In this document: piece after piece, positions 31,351 through 41,963 of the stretch | How positions within the stretch are numbered: the first letter of the stretch is position 1 | How the letters are laid out: each line of letters begins with the position of its first letter | Source: an uncultured Clostridium sp. | GTDB lineage: Bacteria > Bacillota > Clostridia > TANB77 > CAG-508 | DNA: 64,000 bases | Assembly: GCA_900557195.1 (NCBI GenBank) | Contig: USRT01000002.1 | Coordinates: 1-64,000, forward strand | Direction of reading: 5' to 3' | The notes under the pieces: generated by a model | What the model was told of the DNA's origin: nothing | Databases searched by the model: none | What the model saw: only the letters and a program-made list of their open reading frames with translations | Made by a program: the position numbers and the translations under genes

Positions 31351-33963
31351 TTATTGTTCATCTGGTTTTACTTCATTATTATGCGAATTATCATCATTAT
31401 TAGATTTCTCATTAATTGTTATTGTAACTATTGTGTCTTCTTTTACTTCTTCTCCAGCCTTTCTGCTTTGTTTTAATACAACACCATTTGCTTTTGATTT
31501 ATCTTCTTTAGGATCTCCTATTCTACATCTTAATTTGGCAGCAAGCAATATTGACCTTGCCTCACTTTCTGTCTTTCCTACAACATTTGGAACTTTCACT
31601 TTCTTTACTTCTTCTGGTTCATCTATTACTGGAGTATTATTTTCCAAATTATTTGTTACATTATTTATTACATTAGTATCAATTTCTGGTTCTTTATGTA
31701 TATCACATACATCTGTTATTGTACTATATTTACCTCCTGCACTTGTTTTCCAAGTTGCATTTTTTTCTTTTTCTGGTGGCTGCAAACCACTTCTCTCTTC
31801 TACGTTTGTACAAAATTCATTTGCCAATTTTCCTGTTTCTTTACATACTTTTACCTTTGAATGTCCAGTACATGCTGATGGAACTGTTCCTGATACAAAT
31901 TCTTCAGTATATGTATTAGTACAAGAACTTGTAGCAGATTTTCCTGAATCTTTACAAATCTTAGCAGTTACAATATTACTTGGTTTCTCAAATGTCTTTT
32001 TAGGCAAATCTTTATGAATATCTTGCATGATAGCTGCCCAAATCTTAGCTGAAGGATTTCCACTATAGTTTATGTATTCTGCTTTATCAAATCCAAACCA
32101 TGTCGCTGCTGCATAATAAGGAGTTATACCACATAGCCATCTGTCATAATTATCATCTGTTGTACCTGTTTTTGCACCAACATCCATTCCAGATATTTTA
32201 CAATTTGTAGCAGTTCCTTCAGAACCTGTAACTGGGGATTTTAATATACTTTTTGTGATATATGCTGTTCCTTCTGACATCACTCTTCTTTTTTCTTGTT
32301 TTGGTTGTAAAACCGTTTTACCTTGTGAATCTACTAATTTACTATAAAAAGTAGGTGTAATGTATTCTCCTCCATTTGCAATAGTTGCATATGCACCTGC
32401 CATTTCAAGAGGAGTAGCCCCATGTGTAAGTCCACCTAATACTAATGCTAAACCATTATCTTCTTTATCGTCTAAATGATTAAGTCCTAATTGTTTTAAG
32501 AATTTAATAGAATTTTCAGGTCCTAACTCTGACATTATTTTTACTTCTACAACATTTGAAGAAACTTCTATAGCTTTTCTTACAGTAATAAGTCCTCTAT
32601 ATCCTGATGAGTTTTTTGGATTGTATTTACCATTATTAAATGTTGTTGGAGAATCGTCATATACTGTACCTGCTGTTATTATTTTATTTTCCAAGCTTGG
32701 CGCAATAGATGCTATTGGCTTTATAGATGAACCAGGTTGTCTTGCACTATTAATTCTATTTAATCCTAAAGCATTAACATCAGTACCAAGCCCACCCATA
32801 CATCCAACTACATTTCCTGTTTTATAATCTATAATTACCATTGCTGATTGACTATGTTGTTCACTATCTTTTTTTGATTTTACTATATATTTATCTTTTA
32901 CATACTCTTCTTGCATCCTGCTTTGTATGGAACGCACCTCTGTAGTATATAATTTGTATCCTCCACCATATAAACGGCTTTTAGCATATTCATAAGACAT
33001 TCCTTTTTCATCTACCATTTGATTTACAACTTCTTCAATAGCTGCTGCTAGATGATATGACATATCTGTTCCACTAGATAAATTTCCTTGTTTAAACTCT
33101 AATCCAGCATCTACTTCACTTATTGCTTTATCAAAATCTTCATTACTTATCATTCCTAATTCTTTCATTTTTTCTAAAACAGTCTTTGTTCTTTTCTTTA
33201 TTTTTTCTGTATTATCAGTTTCAGTAAATGGATTATAATTATTAGGTGAATGATTTATTCCTGCTAAATAGGCACTTTCTGATAAAGAAAGTTCATCTGC
33301 AGATTTTCCAAAATAATATTCTGATGCAACCTCTACACCACATATATTCTTTCCATATCCTCCAAGATAAATAATATTTAAATATAATTCTAATATTTGG
33401 CTTTTTGATATTATTTTTTCTATTTGATATGCTCTTGACATTTCTCTTATTTTTCTTTGAATACCTGCTTTTCCTTCATCTTCTTTTTCATTAGTAATAT
33501 TTTTTATTAATTGTTGTGTTATTGTACTTCCTCCAAAAGAAGAACTTCCTCTATTAAATATATAAGTTACTGTTGCTGCTGCAGATCTTTTTATATCTAC
33601 TCCATGATGTTCATAAAATCTTTCATCTTCAATTGCAATAAAAGCTTTTGGTAAATATACTGGCATATCATTAAGTGTAATTATTTTTCTATTTTCTTCG
33701 CCTTGAAGTTCTTTAATCAAATTTCCCTCACTATCATAAACAAAGGTATTTGAATTACTTATTAATAAATCTTCTTTAGACATAGCAAATTTGTCACTGA
33801 AAAATATTCCTGCAAAAATTCCTGCTCCAATTAAACAAATTAGTATAAAAATTAAAATTAATATTATAATGATTTTCTTTACTATTTTAGCTTTACTATT
33901 TTTTTTGCTATTTGCATTTTTGTGTTTATTTATACTTTTAGTTTTTTTATTATTTTTTCCCAT
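31351..33963 (-). CDS. Class A penicillin-binding protein (PBP1A type) with PASTA domain
   Basis: 870 residues. Basic cytoplasmic start, one helix (~28-52), GT51 glycosyltransferase with AIEDERFYEHHGVD and GGSTITQQLIKN, transpeptidase with SARQPGSSIKPI (active Ser in SSIK), SSNVVEVKI and AKTGTTDD, a Cys-containing linker, and a PASTA domain (VPNVVGKTESEARSIL) followed by an Asn/Asp-rich tail. It polymerises and crosslinks peptidoglycan outside the membrane. PASTA domains often sense muropeptides. Monocistronic; the ~290 bases upstream are AT-rich with no clear feature. Confidence 0.93.
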   Translation of the reverse strand: MGKNNKKTKSINKHKNANSKKNSKAKIVKKIIIILILIFILICLIGAGIFAGIFFSDKFAMSKEDLLISNSNTFVYDSEGNLIKELQGEENRKIITLNDMPVYLPKAFIAIEDERFYEHHGVDIKRSAAATVTYIFNRGSSSFGGSTITQQLIKNITNEKEDEGKAGIQRKIREMSRAYQIEKIISKSQILELYLNIIYLGGYGKNICGVEVASEYYFGKSADELSLSESAYLAGINHSPNNYNPFTETDNTEKIKKRTKTVLEKMKELGMISNEDFDKAISEVDAGLEFKQGNLSSGTDMSYHLAAAIEEVVNQMVDEKGMSYEYAKSRLYGGGYKLYTTEVRSIQSRMQEEYVKDKYIVKSKKDSEQHSQSAMVIIDYKTGNVVGCMGGLGTDVNALGLNRINSARQPGSSIKPIASIAPSLENKIITAGTVYDDSPTTFNNGKYNPKNSSGYRGLITVRKAIEVSSNVVEVKIMSELGPENSIKFLKQLGLNHLDDKEDNGLALVLGGLTHGATPLEMAGAYATIANGGEYITPTFYSKLVDSQGKTVLQPKQEKRRVMSEGTAYITKSILKSPVTGSEGTATNCKISGMDVGAKTGTTDDNYDRWLCGITPYYAAATWFGFDKAEYINYSGNPSAKIWAAIMQDIHKDLPKKTFEKPSNIVTAKICKDSGKSATSSCTNTYTEEFVSGTVPSACTGHSKVKVCKETGKLANEFCTNVEERSGLQPPEKEKNATWKTSAGGKYSTITDVCDIHKEPEIDTNVINNVTNNLENNTPVIDEPEEVKKVKVPNVVGKTESEARSILLAAKLRCRIGDPKEDKSKANGVVLKQSRKAGEEVKEDTIVTITINEKSNNDDNSHNNEVKPDEQ

Positions 33964-34256
33964 AAAAACCTTTCCTTTCTAGTTAAAATATATAATATTT
34001 TTTTATTTAACTAAACTGCTATTTTATTATATTACAAATCCCAAAAAAGTGAAAGTACTTTAATAAAATTTTAAGATATATATTATTATTTAATGATTAT
34101 GAGCCTCTAGTCTTATCAAAATGTATTATATATTTAAATATTTCGGTTCACAAATAGTCTTAGTTATATATAACATAAATATATATAATAATAAAGGTCA
34201 AACATATTTTTTGATATACTCAAAATACATTTTAATGCATTTTGAAATATATATTT

Positions 34257-35139
34257 TTAAATACTATAAACATCTTCTAATATATCGCTTACATTTGTAA
34301 CAACTTTTGCACCTTCTTTTATAATTTGATTAGTTCCTACTGAGTTTAAACTGGTAATATTGCCTGGTATAGCATATACATTTTTTCCTTGTTCCAGTGC
34401 AAAATCTACTGTGATTAAAGAGCCACTTTTTTCTCTTGCTTCTATTACTAAAATGCCATCTGATAAACCACTTATAATTCTATTTCTTTGTGGAAAATTC
34501 TTTTTTTCAGGTTTTGTCCATAAATTATATTCTGATAGTATAACTCCACCTTTATTTATAATTTTTTGAGCTAAAATATTATTTTCTATAGGATAAATAT
34601 TATTTAATCCGTGAACCCAGAACAGCAATAGTTTTTGCTTGTTCATTTATTGCTCCTAAATGTGAATATGTATCTATTCCTTTAGCTAATCCGCTAATTA
34701 CATAGATATCTTTGCTTGAAAGTTCACCTGCTATTTTCTTAGCAAGTACTCTTCCATAATCTGTACATTCTCTACTTCCTATAATTGCAATAGATTTTTT
34801 ATTTAGTATATTTATATTTCCCTTTATATATAAAACAACTGGATAATCATATATATACCTTAATTTAATTGGATATTCTTTATCATTTATTGTAATTACT
34901 TTTATACCATCTTTTATCATGTTTTCAATATATCTATATATATTATTCTTATTTTTTACCGAAAGTATTGTTCTAATTTCTGTTTTATTTATATATTGAT
35001 TTTTTCGTAATTCATATTCATCAAGATTATATATAATTTTAGGATCATGATAATATTTTATTAAATTAATAATAGTTTTACTGTTTAGTCTTAAATTAGA
35101 TAACCAAATCCAATATTTATTTTCTTCTACTGATAACAT
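34257..35139 (-). CDS. dprA: DNA-processing protein DprA/Smf, one CGG +1 shift
   Basis: 293 residues restored. N-terminal helical region, then the DprA Rossmann fold: KSIAIIGSRECTDYGR, VISGLAKGIDTYSHLGA, AVLGSGLNNIYPIENN, SEYNLWTKPEKKNFPQRNRII and VIEAREKSGSLITVDFALEQG. It loads RecA on incoming single-stranded DNA. The frame shifts at TCA-C-GGA (CCG 34609-34611) in the conserved GSG. With comF at 55.5 kb it hints at natural competence or its remnant. Confidence 0.94.
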
Positions 35140-35231
35140 AAAACTCCTTCTGGCTCTTATCTATATAAATTTAAATTATGTATTACAGAAAAAGAGCGCA
35201 TAATATTTTATTTGCCCCCTTTATTTCTATA

Positions 35232-36077
35232 TTAATTTTGACATTTGCATGCTTTTACTACATTATTCATTAACATTGCTATAGTCATTGGCCCTACTCC
35301 ACCTGGAACAGGTGTTATGTATGATGCTATCTTTGCTACAGATTCGAAATCAACATCTCCTTCTAATTTTCCCAATTCATTTCTATTAATACCTACATCT
35401 ATTACAACTGCGCCTTCTTTAACCATATCTTTTGTAACAAATTTTGCTTTGCCTAATGCCGCAATTAAAATATCTGCATTTTTTGTTATATTCTCTATAT
35501 TTTTTGTTTTAGAATGACATACTGTAACAGTCGCATTTTTCTTTAGTAAACATTGTATTAATGGCTTTCCTACTATATTACTTCTACCTATAATTACTGC
35601 ATTCTTTCCTTCAATTTCAATATTATATCTTTCGAGCATTTTTATTACTCCATATGGAGTACATGACACAAATGAGTCTTCTCCAATAACTAATTTTCCT
35701 ACATTTATAGGATTAAATCCGTCAACATCTTTTTCAGGTGATATTTTATTAAAAGCCTTATAAATATCAAGATGTTTTGGTATTGGACTTTGTAATAATA
35801 TTCCATGAATATCTTCTCTATTATTTAATTTTTCTATTATTTCTAACAATTTTTCCATAGTAGTAGTTTCATCTAATAATATTTCTTCATACGCAATTCC
35901 TATTTCTTCACATGCTTTGCTTTTATTTCTTACATACACTTTGGAAGCTTTATCATCACCTACCATTATAACTGCAAGTTTAGGGAATATTCCTTTTTGA
36001 TTTAATTTCTCTACTTCTTTTTTTAATTCTAAACGTATACTTTTTGCAAGTTCTTTACCATCAATAATTTCTGCCAT
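35232..36077 (-). CDS. folD: Bifunctional methylenetetrahydrofolate dehydrogenase/cyclohydrolase FolD
   Basis: 281 residues, intact. VYVRNKSKACEEIGI (active-site lysine region), GILLQSPIPKHLD, VIIGRSNIVGKPL (NADP site) and TPVPGGVGPMTIAML. It interconverts one-carbon folates. The 275 bases upstream, to ylmH, are AT-rich and show no clear feature. Confidence 0.96.
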   Translation of the reverse strand: MAEIIDGKELAKSIRLELKKEVEKLNQKGIFPKLAVIMVGDDKASKVYVRNKSKACEEIGIAYEEILLDETTTMEKLLEIIEKLNNREDIHGILLQSPIPKHLDIYKAFNKISPEKDVDGFNPINVGKLVIGEDSFVSCTPYGVIKMLERYNIEIEGKNAVIIGRSNIVGKPLIQCLLKKNATVTVCHSKTKNIENITKNADILIAALGKAKFVTKDMVKEGAVVIDVGINRNELGKLEGDVDFESVAKIASYITPVPGGVGPMTIAMLMNNVVKACKCQN

Positions 36078-36352
36078 TTCACTATTTTATAGTATATTAA
36101 GGTATATACTATATCTCCTTTCTTAAATTTATATTTATACAAATAAAAACTAATTGAAAAATATATTAATTCAGTAATATTTTACTTATTTATTATTTTA
36201 ATCAAATAGATTTATCTACTTTCTCCCTTTATAAACTACTTTTTATTGTAAAAGTATTATATTGATATTTAAAATTTTCTAATACTATACCTAAATTAGG
36301 TATAAGTTATATCTCTTCGATTATAGAACGTATGTTCTTATTTGTCAATGAT

Positions 36353-37159
36353 TTATTTATAAAAATTTATTATTATAGGAATTTTTCCTTTTTTCGTTTC
36401 ATCTAAAACTTTCTTTATAAAAAATTTACCTTTTCCTCTTATTGTTATTTTATCATTTTCATTAATAACTTTTGTATTTTTTGTTATACATTCACTATTA
36501 ACAAATACTCTCTCAGTCAAAATAATCTCATTTGCTTTATTCCTCGATGTCTTACATATTTCTGCCACTATATTATCTAATCTCAAAGAAGATACTATAA
36601 TTCTTTGCTCTTGCATCTCTTGATTTTTTTTACTAATATTTTCTAAATCTACTATTTGTATTTTACTATTCTGAAATCTTTTTAATGTAAGAATATTAGT
36701 ATATAAATATTTTTCAATATCTTTTACTATTAAAATATCTGCACCATCATCATGTATTATTATATCACCTATTTTTTCTCTTTTTATTCCAAGCTTTATT
36801 AATCCACCCAAGTATGCTCTATGATTTAATTTTTGTATTTCCTCTTTTAATGGTAATAATCTAAATACAGTAATTATTGTATTTAGATTAAATTTGTTTT
36901 CTTCAAATATAGATTTTAATTTTTGTGGATATAAAATTAAAATTTTACGTTCTGCTTCCTCATATCCTCCATATAAAATAAAATCTTTTTTTAAAATACA
37001 TAATACATTTTTTAATATATTTTCTTGATGCTCATCTAAAAAATCTGTATATTCTATTTTATTTCTTTTTTCACAAAATTCTATTTTGTCTAATAATTTT
37101 GCTACTAAAAGTCTTTCTTCTTCTTTTTTATATTTTTGTAATAATTCTTTTTTTTGCAT
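36353..37159 (-). CDS. ylmH: YlmH-like S4-domain RNA-binding protein
   Basis: 268 residues. An N-terminal alpha/beta region (YGGYEEAERKILILYP, AYLGGLIKLGIKREKIGDI) then a C-terminal S4 domain (SLRLDNIVAEICKTSRNKANEIIL, VFVNSECITKNTKVINENDKI). YlmH in Bacillus acts in ribosome-associated quality control, able to replace RqcH-RqcP. It follows dxs by 12 bases. With rqcP this is the second rescue factor in the window. Confidence 0.85.
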   Translation of the reverse strand: MQKKELLQKYKKEEERLLVAKLLDKIEFCEKRNKIEYTDFLDEHQENILKNVLCILKKDFILYGGYEEAERKILILYPQKLKSIFEENKFNLNTIITVFRLLPLKEEIQKLNHRAYLGGLIKLGIKREKIGDIIIHDDGADILIVKDIEKYLYTNILTLKRFQNSKIQIVDLENISKKNQEMQEQRIIVSSLRLDNIVAEICKTSRNKANEIILTERVFVNSECITKNTKVINENDKITIRGKGKFFIKKVLDETKKGKIPIIINFYK

Positions 37160-37171
37160 AACTTTTTAATC

Positions 37172-39058
37172 TTACCTCATTATTTTTTCTTGTATACATA
37201 TTTTTTCTTTTATGCTTTCTACAATTGAATTTACATCTAATCCATAAATATTTTCCAACTCTTCTACTGAACCATGTTTTACAAAAGTATCATTATACCC
37301 ATATGACTTTATATTTATATCTTTTATATTATTTTCAACTATTAACTCTTTAACTGTTGTAGCAAGTCCACCTCTTAAAATTCCATCTTCAATTGTTATT
37401 ACTTTATTAGTTTTATTTATAGACTCTAATATAGTTTTTTTATCAAATGGTTTCAAAAATCTTGCATTTATTACATCACAAGAAATTCCATACTCCTCTA
37501 ATAAATCAGAAACTTCTAATGCTCTTGAAACCATTTTTCCAATTCCTATAATTGTTAAATCCTTACCTTCTTTTAATGTTTCTGATTCACCTAATTTAAT
37601 AGTTTTATGACTTTCAAATTTTACTTTTCCTTCTCCACCTCTTGGATATCTAATGACAACTGGCTTTTTTAAATCAACTGCAAATTCTAACATTTGCTCT
37701 AATTCTTTAAAATCTTTTGGTGCTAATATAGTTAAATTTGGTACTAAAGAAAAGAAAGCTAAATCTAAAATCCCTTGATGTGTCTCGCCATCATTTCCTA
37801 CAATACCTGCCCTATCTACACACATAATTACTGGTAAATCCTGAAGACAAATATCATGCACGACTTGATCATAACCTCTTTGGTAAAATGATGAATATAT
37901 TGGAATTACTGGTATCATACCGTTTTTTGCCATTCCTGCAGCTAAGCCTAAAGCATGTTGTTCTGCAATTCCTACATCAAAAAATCTTTCTGGAAATTGC
38001 TTTTTAAATTTAGAAAGTCCTGTTCCGTCACACATTGCAGCAGTTATAGCTACAATATTTTTATTTTCTTTTGCTAAATTTACTAATTTATCTCCAAATA
38101 TTTTTGAATAATCTGCTTTTTTCTCTTTTTTACTTTTCCCGGTTTTTATATCAAAACTAGATGTACTATGAAATTTGTCTGGATTTTCTTCTGCTATTTC
38201 GTATCCTTTTCCTTTTTTAGTAACAACATGTACAAGTACTGGTCCTTTTACTTTTTTTGCAATTTCTAATAAATCTTGAACTTTCTCTATATTGTTACCA
38301 TCAATTGGACCTAAGTACCTAAAACCTAAATCTTCAAAAAACATATTTGGTATAAATAACTGTTTTATTCCATATTTAAGCTTTCTTGCTACTCTTACAA
38401 TCTTCTTACCTATGTATGGAACTCTATTTACAGTTCTTTTTAGATATTGGTTCGATTTAGTATATGCCTTTTTAGTTCTTATTTTACTTAATAGCATAGA
38501 AATTCCACCAACATTTCTTGATATGCTCATTTCATTATCATTAAGAATAACAATTAAATCTGTATTACTACATCCTGCATCGTTTAACGCTTCTAGTGCC
38601 ATTCCTCCTGTTAATGCCCCATCACCAATCACTGCAATAATACTATTATTTTCTTTTTTTATATCCCTTGCCCTTGCCATTCCAAGTGAAGTAGAGATTG
38701 ATGTACTACTATGTCCTGTGTTAAAAGAATCATATTCTGATTCTGATGTCTTTGGAAAACCTGCAAGCCCATCTAATTGTCTAAGTGTATTAAATTTATC
38801 TTTTCTTCCAGTTAAAATTTTATGTACATATGTCTGATGTCCAACATCCCAAATTATCTTATCATCTGGCATATTAAATACACTATGTAATGCTATTGTA
38901 AGCTCTACTACACCTAAGTTTGAAGCTAAATGTCCTCCTGTTTTTGAAACATTATCTAAAATAAATTCTCTGATTTCTTCTGCTAATTTTTCTTTTTCTT
39001 TTATATTAAGAGTTTTCAAATCCTCTGGCATATTTACTTTCTCTAATATATTGTCCAT
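37172..39058 (-). CDS. dxs: 1-deoxy-D-xylulose-5-phosphate synthase
   Basis: 628 residues. SKTGGHLASNLGVVELTIALH, the thiamine-diphosphate motif GDGALTGGMALEALNDAG..NDNEMSIS, DVGIAEQHALGLAAGMA and RYPRGGEG. First step of the MEP isoprenoid route. Start is the ATG at 39058 (MDNILEKVNMPEDLK) with GAGG 11 bases upstream; a TTG eight codons earlier is less likely. The 439 bases to the next gene are AT-rich and hold the MATE-gene terminator. Confidence 0.95.
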   Translation of the reverse strand: MDNILEKVNMPEDLKTLNIKEKEKLAEEIREFILDNVSKTGGHLASNLGVVELTIALHSVFNMPDDKIIWDVGHQTYVHKILTGRKDKFNTLRQLDGLAGFPKTSESEYDSFNTGHSSTSISTSLGMARARDIKKENNSIIAVIGDGALTGGMALEALNDAGCSNTDLIVILNDNEMSISRNVGGISMLLSKIRTKKAYTKSNQYLKRTVNRVPYIGKKIVRVARKLKYGIKQLFIPNMFFEDLGFRYLGPIDGNNIEKVQDLLEIAKKVKGPVLVHVVTKKGKGYEIAEENPDKFHSTSSFDIKTGKSKKEKKADYSKIFGDKLVNLAKENKNIVAITAAMCDGTGLSKFKKQFPERFFDVGIAEQHALGLAAGMAKNGMIPVIPIYSSFYQRGYDQVVHDICLQDLPVIMCVDRAGIVGNDGETHQGILDLAFFSLVPNLTILAPKDFKELEQMLEFAVDLKKPVVIRYPRGGEGKVKFESHKTIKLGESETLKEGKDLTIIGIGKMVSRALEVSDLLEEYGISCDVINARFLKPFDKKTILESINKTNKVITIEDGILRGGLATTVKELIVENNIKDINIKSYGYNDTFVKHGSVEELENIYGLDVNSIVESIKEKICIQEKIMR

Positions 39059-39440
39059 AACATTTTTCGCCTCTTTCGTCAAGTTTGTTTCTTATAATAA
39101 CATATTATTACAGCTTTGTCTATTGTATTAAATTTGTTTTAATTCATTTCTTACTCATATTGTTAACGTTTGTATTTTATATTAATTTTGTATCAGAACT
39201 TCATAAGATACTATATCTGTAAAAATTCTCACCCCATCTTAGACTTCTTGCAAATCTGTACTGTAAAGTTTTTATAAATATTTTATTTAATAATTACAAT
39301 CTAAACATTAACATTATATTGTTAACTTTCAGATTTTATATTACTTTTTCGTCACTTTACCACGAAATGGTTACGAATAAAATCAAGACTAAGCTCTAAA
39401 CTAATAAATACTCTTTATACTTAGATTCCAGATTTTAAAT

Positions 39441-39486
39441 AAAATGACCTATAAATGTACTAATTTAACATTCATAGGTCATTTTT
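39441..39486 (-). terminator. Terminator after the MATE-kinase gene
   Basis: ATGACCTATGAATG and ATTTATAGGTCAT form a stem followed by TTTTATTT on the minus strand, 12 bases past the stop. Confidence 0.8.
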
Positions 39487-39497
39487 AATATGTAATT

Positions 39498-41555
39498 TTA
39501 TCCAATTCTTGCTTTAATATATTTTTCTAAAATATTAATAGTTTCTACAACGCCAACACTCGATGTATCAATAACAAATTCATAATTATTTTTATCTCCC
39601 CAAGTTTGTGATGTAAAATGTTTATAATAATCTGCTCTTTGCTTATCTGTTTGCTTTATAATTTTCTCAGCATCTTCTGGTTTCAAATTTCCGTATTTAA
39701 TTTTTCTATTAATTTTGAATTGCATGTCTGTTGAATATATAAATAACTTTATTACATTTGGCTTGTCTTTTAATATATAATCAGAACATCTTCCAACTAT
39801 AATACAATTCTCATTTTCATACAATTCTTCTATAACTTTTGCTTGTTTTAAAAATAGATTATCATCTGCACTTACAGGCATAACATCTTTACTATTCTTT
39901 GAAAATACATAATTTGTAGCAAATCCATACCAAAAACTTGATTTTTGTTTTTCATCAACTTTTTCTAACATTTGCATATCTATATTATAATCCTCAGAAA
40001 CTTTTCTCAAAAGTTCATCATCATAACATTTAATATTTAGCTTTTTGGCTAATTCTTCACCTATATATTTTCCTCCACTTCCAAATTCTCTACCTATAGA
40101 AATAACAAATTTCTTTGAATCTTGATTGTTTTCTTTATTAACCTGTTCTTCTACATTATTTTCTTGTGTAACTTCCATTGATAATTTCTTAATTTTTCTA
40201 CATTCTATTGTTACTAATATAACTGTAACAACAAATGCTCCTATATCAGCTATTGGTCCTGCCAAAAGCATACTGTATAAATCTCCACAAAGACCTAATA
40301 TACATACACCTGGAACAAGTATTATAACATCTCTCATTAATGATAATGTCATTGCTTTATAAGGTTTATCTATTGATTGTAAGAAAATACAACTTGCTTT
40401 TTGAATACAGCAGAATAATATTCCTCCTAAATAGATTCTAAAAGCTAAGACTGCATAATTTTGATAGAATTCCAAATTATTTGCATGTCCACCAAATATA
40501 TTTACTAATGCACTTGGTATAAATTCAAATATTAATGTTGTTATAATTCCTATTATAATATTTGCAAAAAGTATTAATTTGTATGCTTCTAATACTCTCT
40601 TATATTGTTTTGCTCCATAGTTGAATCCAATAATAGGTTGTCCTCCTACTGCAACACCTAAACTAAATGCTAACACTATTGCAAATATTTTAAATACTAT
40701 ACCTAATGCTCCACCTGCATCTGTTGCATTTTCTCCACCTATTGTTCCAACTACATTGTTTGCAACTATTGTTATTATTGCTATTGATATTTGTGTTATA
40801 AAGCTTGAGATACCAAGTTTTAAAAGCTTTCCTAAAACTTTTCCATCTATTTTTAGAGTTTCTTTACTCAAGTTTATAAGTTTTGGTTTTTTAAAATAGA
40901 TTGCACATAATATTGCAGATACTACTTGTCCTGAAATTGTTGCTATAGCTGCTCCTTGAACGCCTAAATTAAATACAAATATTAAAATAGGATCTAAAAT
41001 TAAATTTATTATAGCTCCTACTAATGTTGATATCATTGAATATCCTGGTGCTCCACTTGCACGTATGATTGATGCCATACATGAAGCAAACATATAAAAT
41101 GGTGTTCCACATAATATTATTATATAATATTGCTGTGTAAATATTTTACATTGCTCATTATAACCATTTACTCCAAGTACAGTAAATATTGGTTTCATAG
41201 CAATAAATCCTATTGCGACTAACGCTATACTTGCTATAATAACTGCAATTATTGCATTTCCTACAGATTTATTACTAGTTTTTTCATCTTTTGAACCAAG
41301 TGAAATACTAAATAATGCTGCACATCCATCTCCTATAAGTTGTGCAATAGCTAGTGCTACTACAGTAAATGGAAATACTAAAGTTGTTGCCATTATACCT
41401 GCTGTTCCTGCTGTACTATTTCCTATAAATATTTGATCTACAATATTATATAGAGCACTTACAAGCATTGCTAGTATACATGGTATTGAAAATTTTACCA
41501 ATAACTTCTTTATTGGTGCTGTTGTTAAATAAAAGTTTTCGTTTTGCTCGTTCAT
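39498..41555 (-). CDS. MATE-family transporter fused to a cytidylate-kinase-like domain
   Basis: 685 residues in one frame. Residues ~10-455 are a 12-helix MATE exporter (LTTAPIKKLLVKFSIPCILAML, NIVDQIFIG, ASGAPGYSM). After a charged linker (~455-475) comes a P-loop domain of the cytidylate-kinase-like type: KKFVISIGREFGSGGKYIGEELAKKL, CYDDELLRKVSE, IIVGRCSDYIL. In Clostridia such kinase-like proteins are often encoded next to MATE genes; here they are one polypeptide with the kinase in the cytoplasm. Start is the ATG at 41555 with AAAGGGG 6 bases upstream. The substrate is unknown. Confidence 0.88.
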   Translation of the reverse strand: MNEQNENFYLTTAPIKKLLVKFSIPCILAMLVSALYNIVDQIFIGNSTAGTAGIMATTLVFPFTVVALAIAQLIGDGCAALFSISLGSKDEKTSNKSVGNAIIAVIIASIALVAIGFIAMKPIFTVLGVNGYNEQCKIFTQQYYIIILCGTPFYMFASCMASIIRASGAPGYSMISTLVGAIINLILDPILIFVFNLGVQGAAIATISGQVVSAILCAIYFKKPKLINLSKETLKIDGKVLGKLLKLGISSFITQISIAIITIVANNVVGTIGGENATDAGGALGIVFKIFAIVLAFSLGVAVGGQPIIGFNYGAKQYKRVLEAYKLILFANIIIGIITTLIFEFIPSALVNIFGGHANNLEFYQNYAVLAFRIYLGGILFCCIQKASCIFLQSIDKPYKAMTLSLMRDVIILVPGVCILGLCGDLYSMLLAGPIADIGAFVVTVILVTIECRKIKKLSMEVTQENNVEEQVNKENNQDSKKFVISIGREFGSGGKYIGEELAKKLNIKCYDDELLRKVSEDYNIDMQMLEKVDEKQKSSFWYGFATNYVFSKNSKDVMPVSADDNLFLKQAKVIEELYENENCIIVGRCSDYILKDKPNVIKLFIYSTDMQFKINRKIKYGNLKPEDAEKIIKQTDKQRADYYKHFTSQTWGDKNNYEFVIDTSSVGVVETINILEKYIKARIG

Positions 41556-41663
41556 TATTATCCCCTTTCTCATTTTTGCTAATAGTTACAAATCAAAATT
41601 TAAAATATAATTTTACATTTAAGAATGTTCTAGTTTGTTTTGCAACTTTTTGCATTATTAATA

Positions 41664-41701
41664 AAAAAATAAAGACGTAGAATCTTCGGATTCTACGCCT
41701 T
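41664..41701 (-). terminator. Leader terminator/attenuator before the MATE-kinase gene
   Basis: GGCGTAGAATC, loop CGAA, GATTCTACGTC, then TTTATTTTTTT on the minus strand. It begins only ~20 bases after the promoter at 41724-41752 and ends >100 bases before the coding start, so it should stop most transcripts unless relieved. It either produces a ~50 base RNA or acts as an attenuator. Confidence 0.75.
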
Positions 41702-41723
41702 CTTTAGCTGTCACGACTTTATA

Positions 41724-41752
41724 ATTATATATTTTTTTATTTTTTTTGTCAA
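41724..41752 (-). promoter_or_regulatory. Consensus sigma-A promoter of the MATE-kinase gene
   Basis: TTGACA, 17 bases of A/T, TATAAT on the minus strand: both boxes match consensus. Confidence 0.85.
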
Positions 41753-41788
41753 GAAAGGGAAAAAATTTTTTTCATTTTTTATTACGTG

Positions 41789-41822
41789 AAAAAAGCAATA
41801 TTCTCCAATAAAATATTGCTTA
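41789..41822 (-). terminator. Probable eno terminator
   Basis: AAGCAATATT and AATATTGCTT enclose a 9 base loop and are followed by TTTTTC on the minus strand, ~140 bases past the eno stop. The bases between are AT-rich. Confidence 0.6.
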
Positions 41823-41963
41823 AAAAATTTTTTTGTACAACTTGCGTTTACTTTACAGAATTGCTTTTAACTTTTTACCTAACATTTTTTATTACTATAA
41901 TTACTGAATCTGCCTGTCTTTACTACAGTAATGTTTCATTACTCTTTTAATAATTTTAATTCT

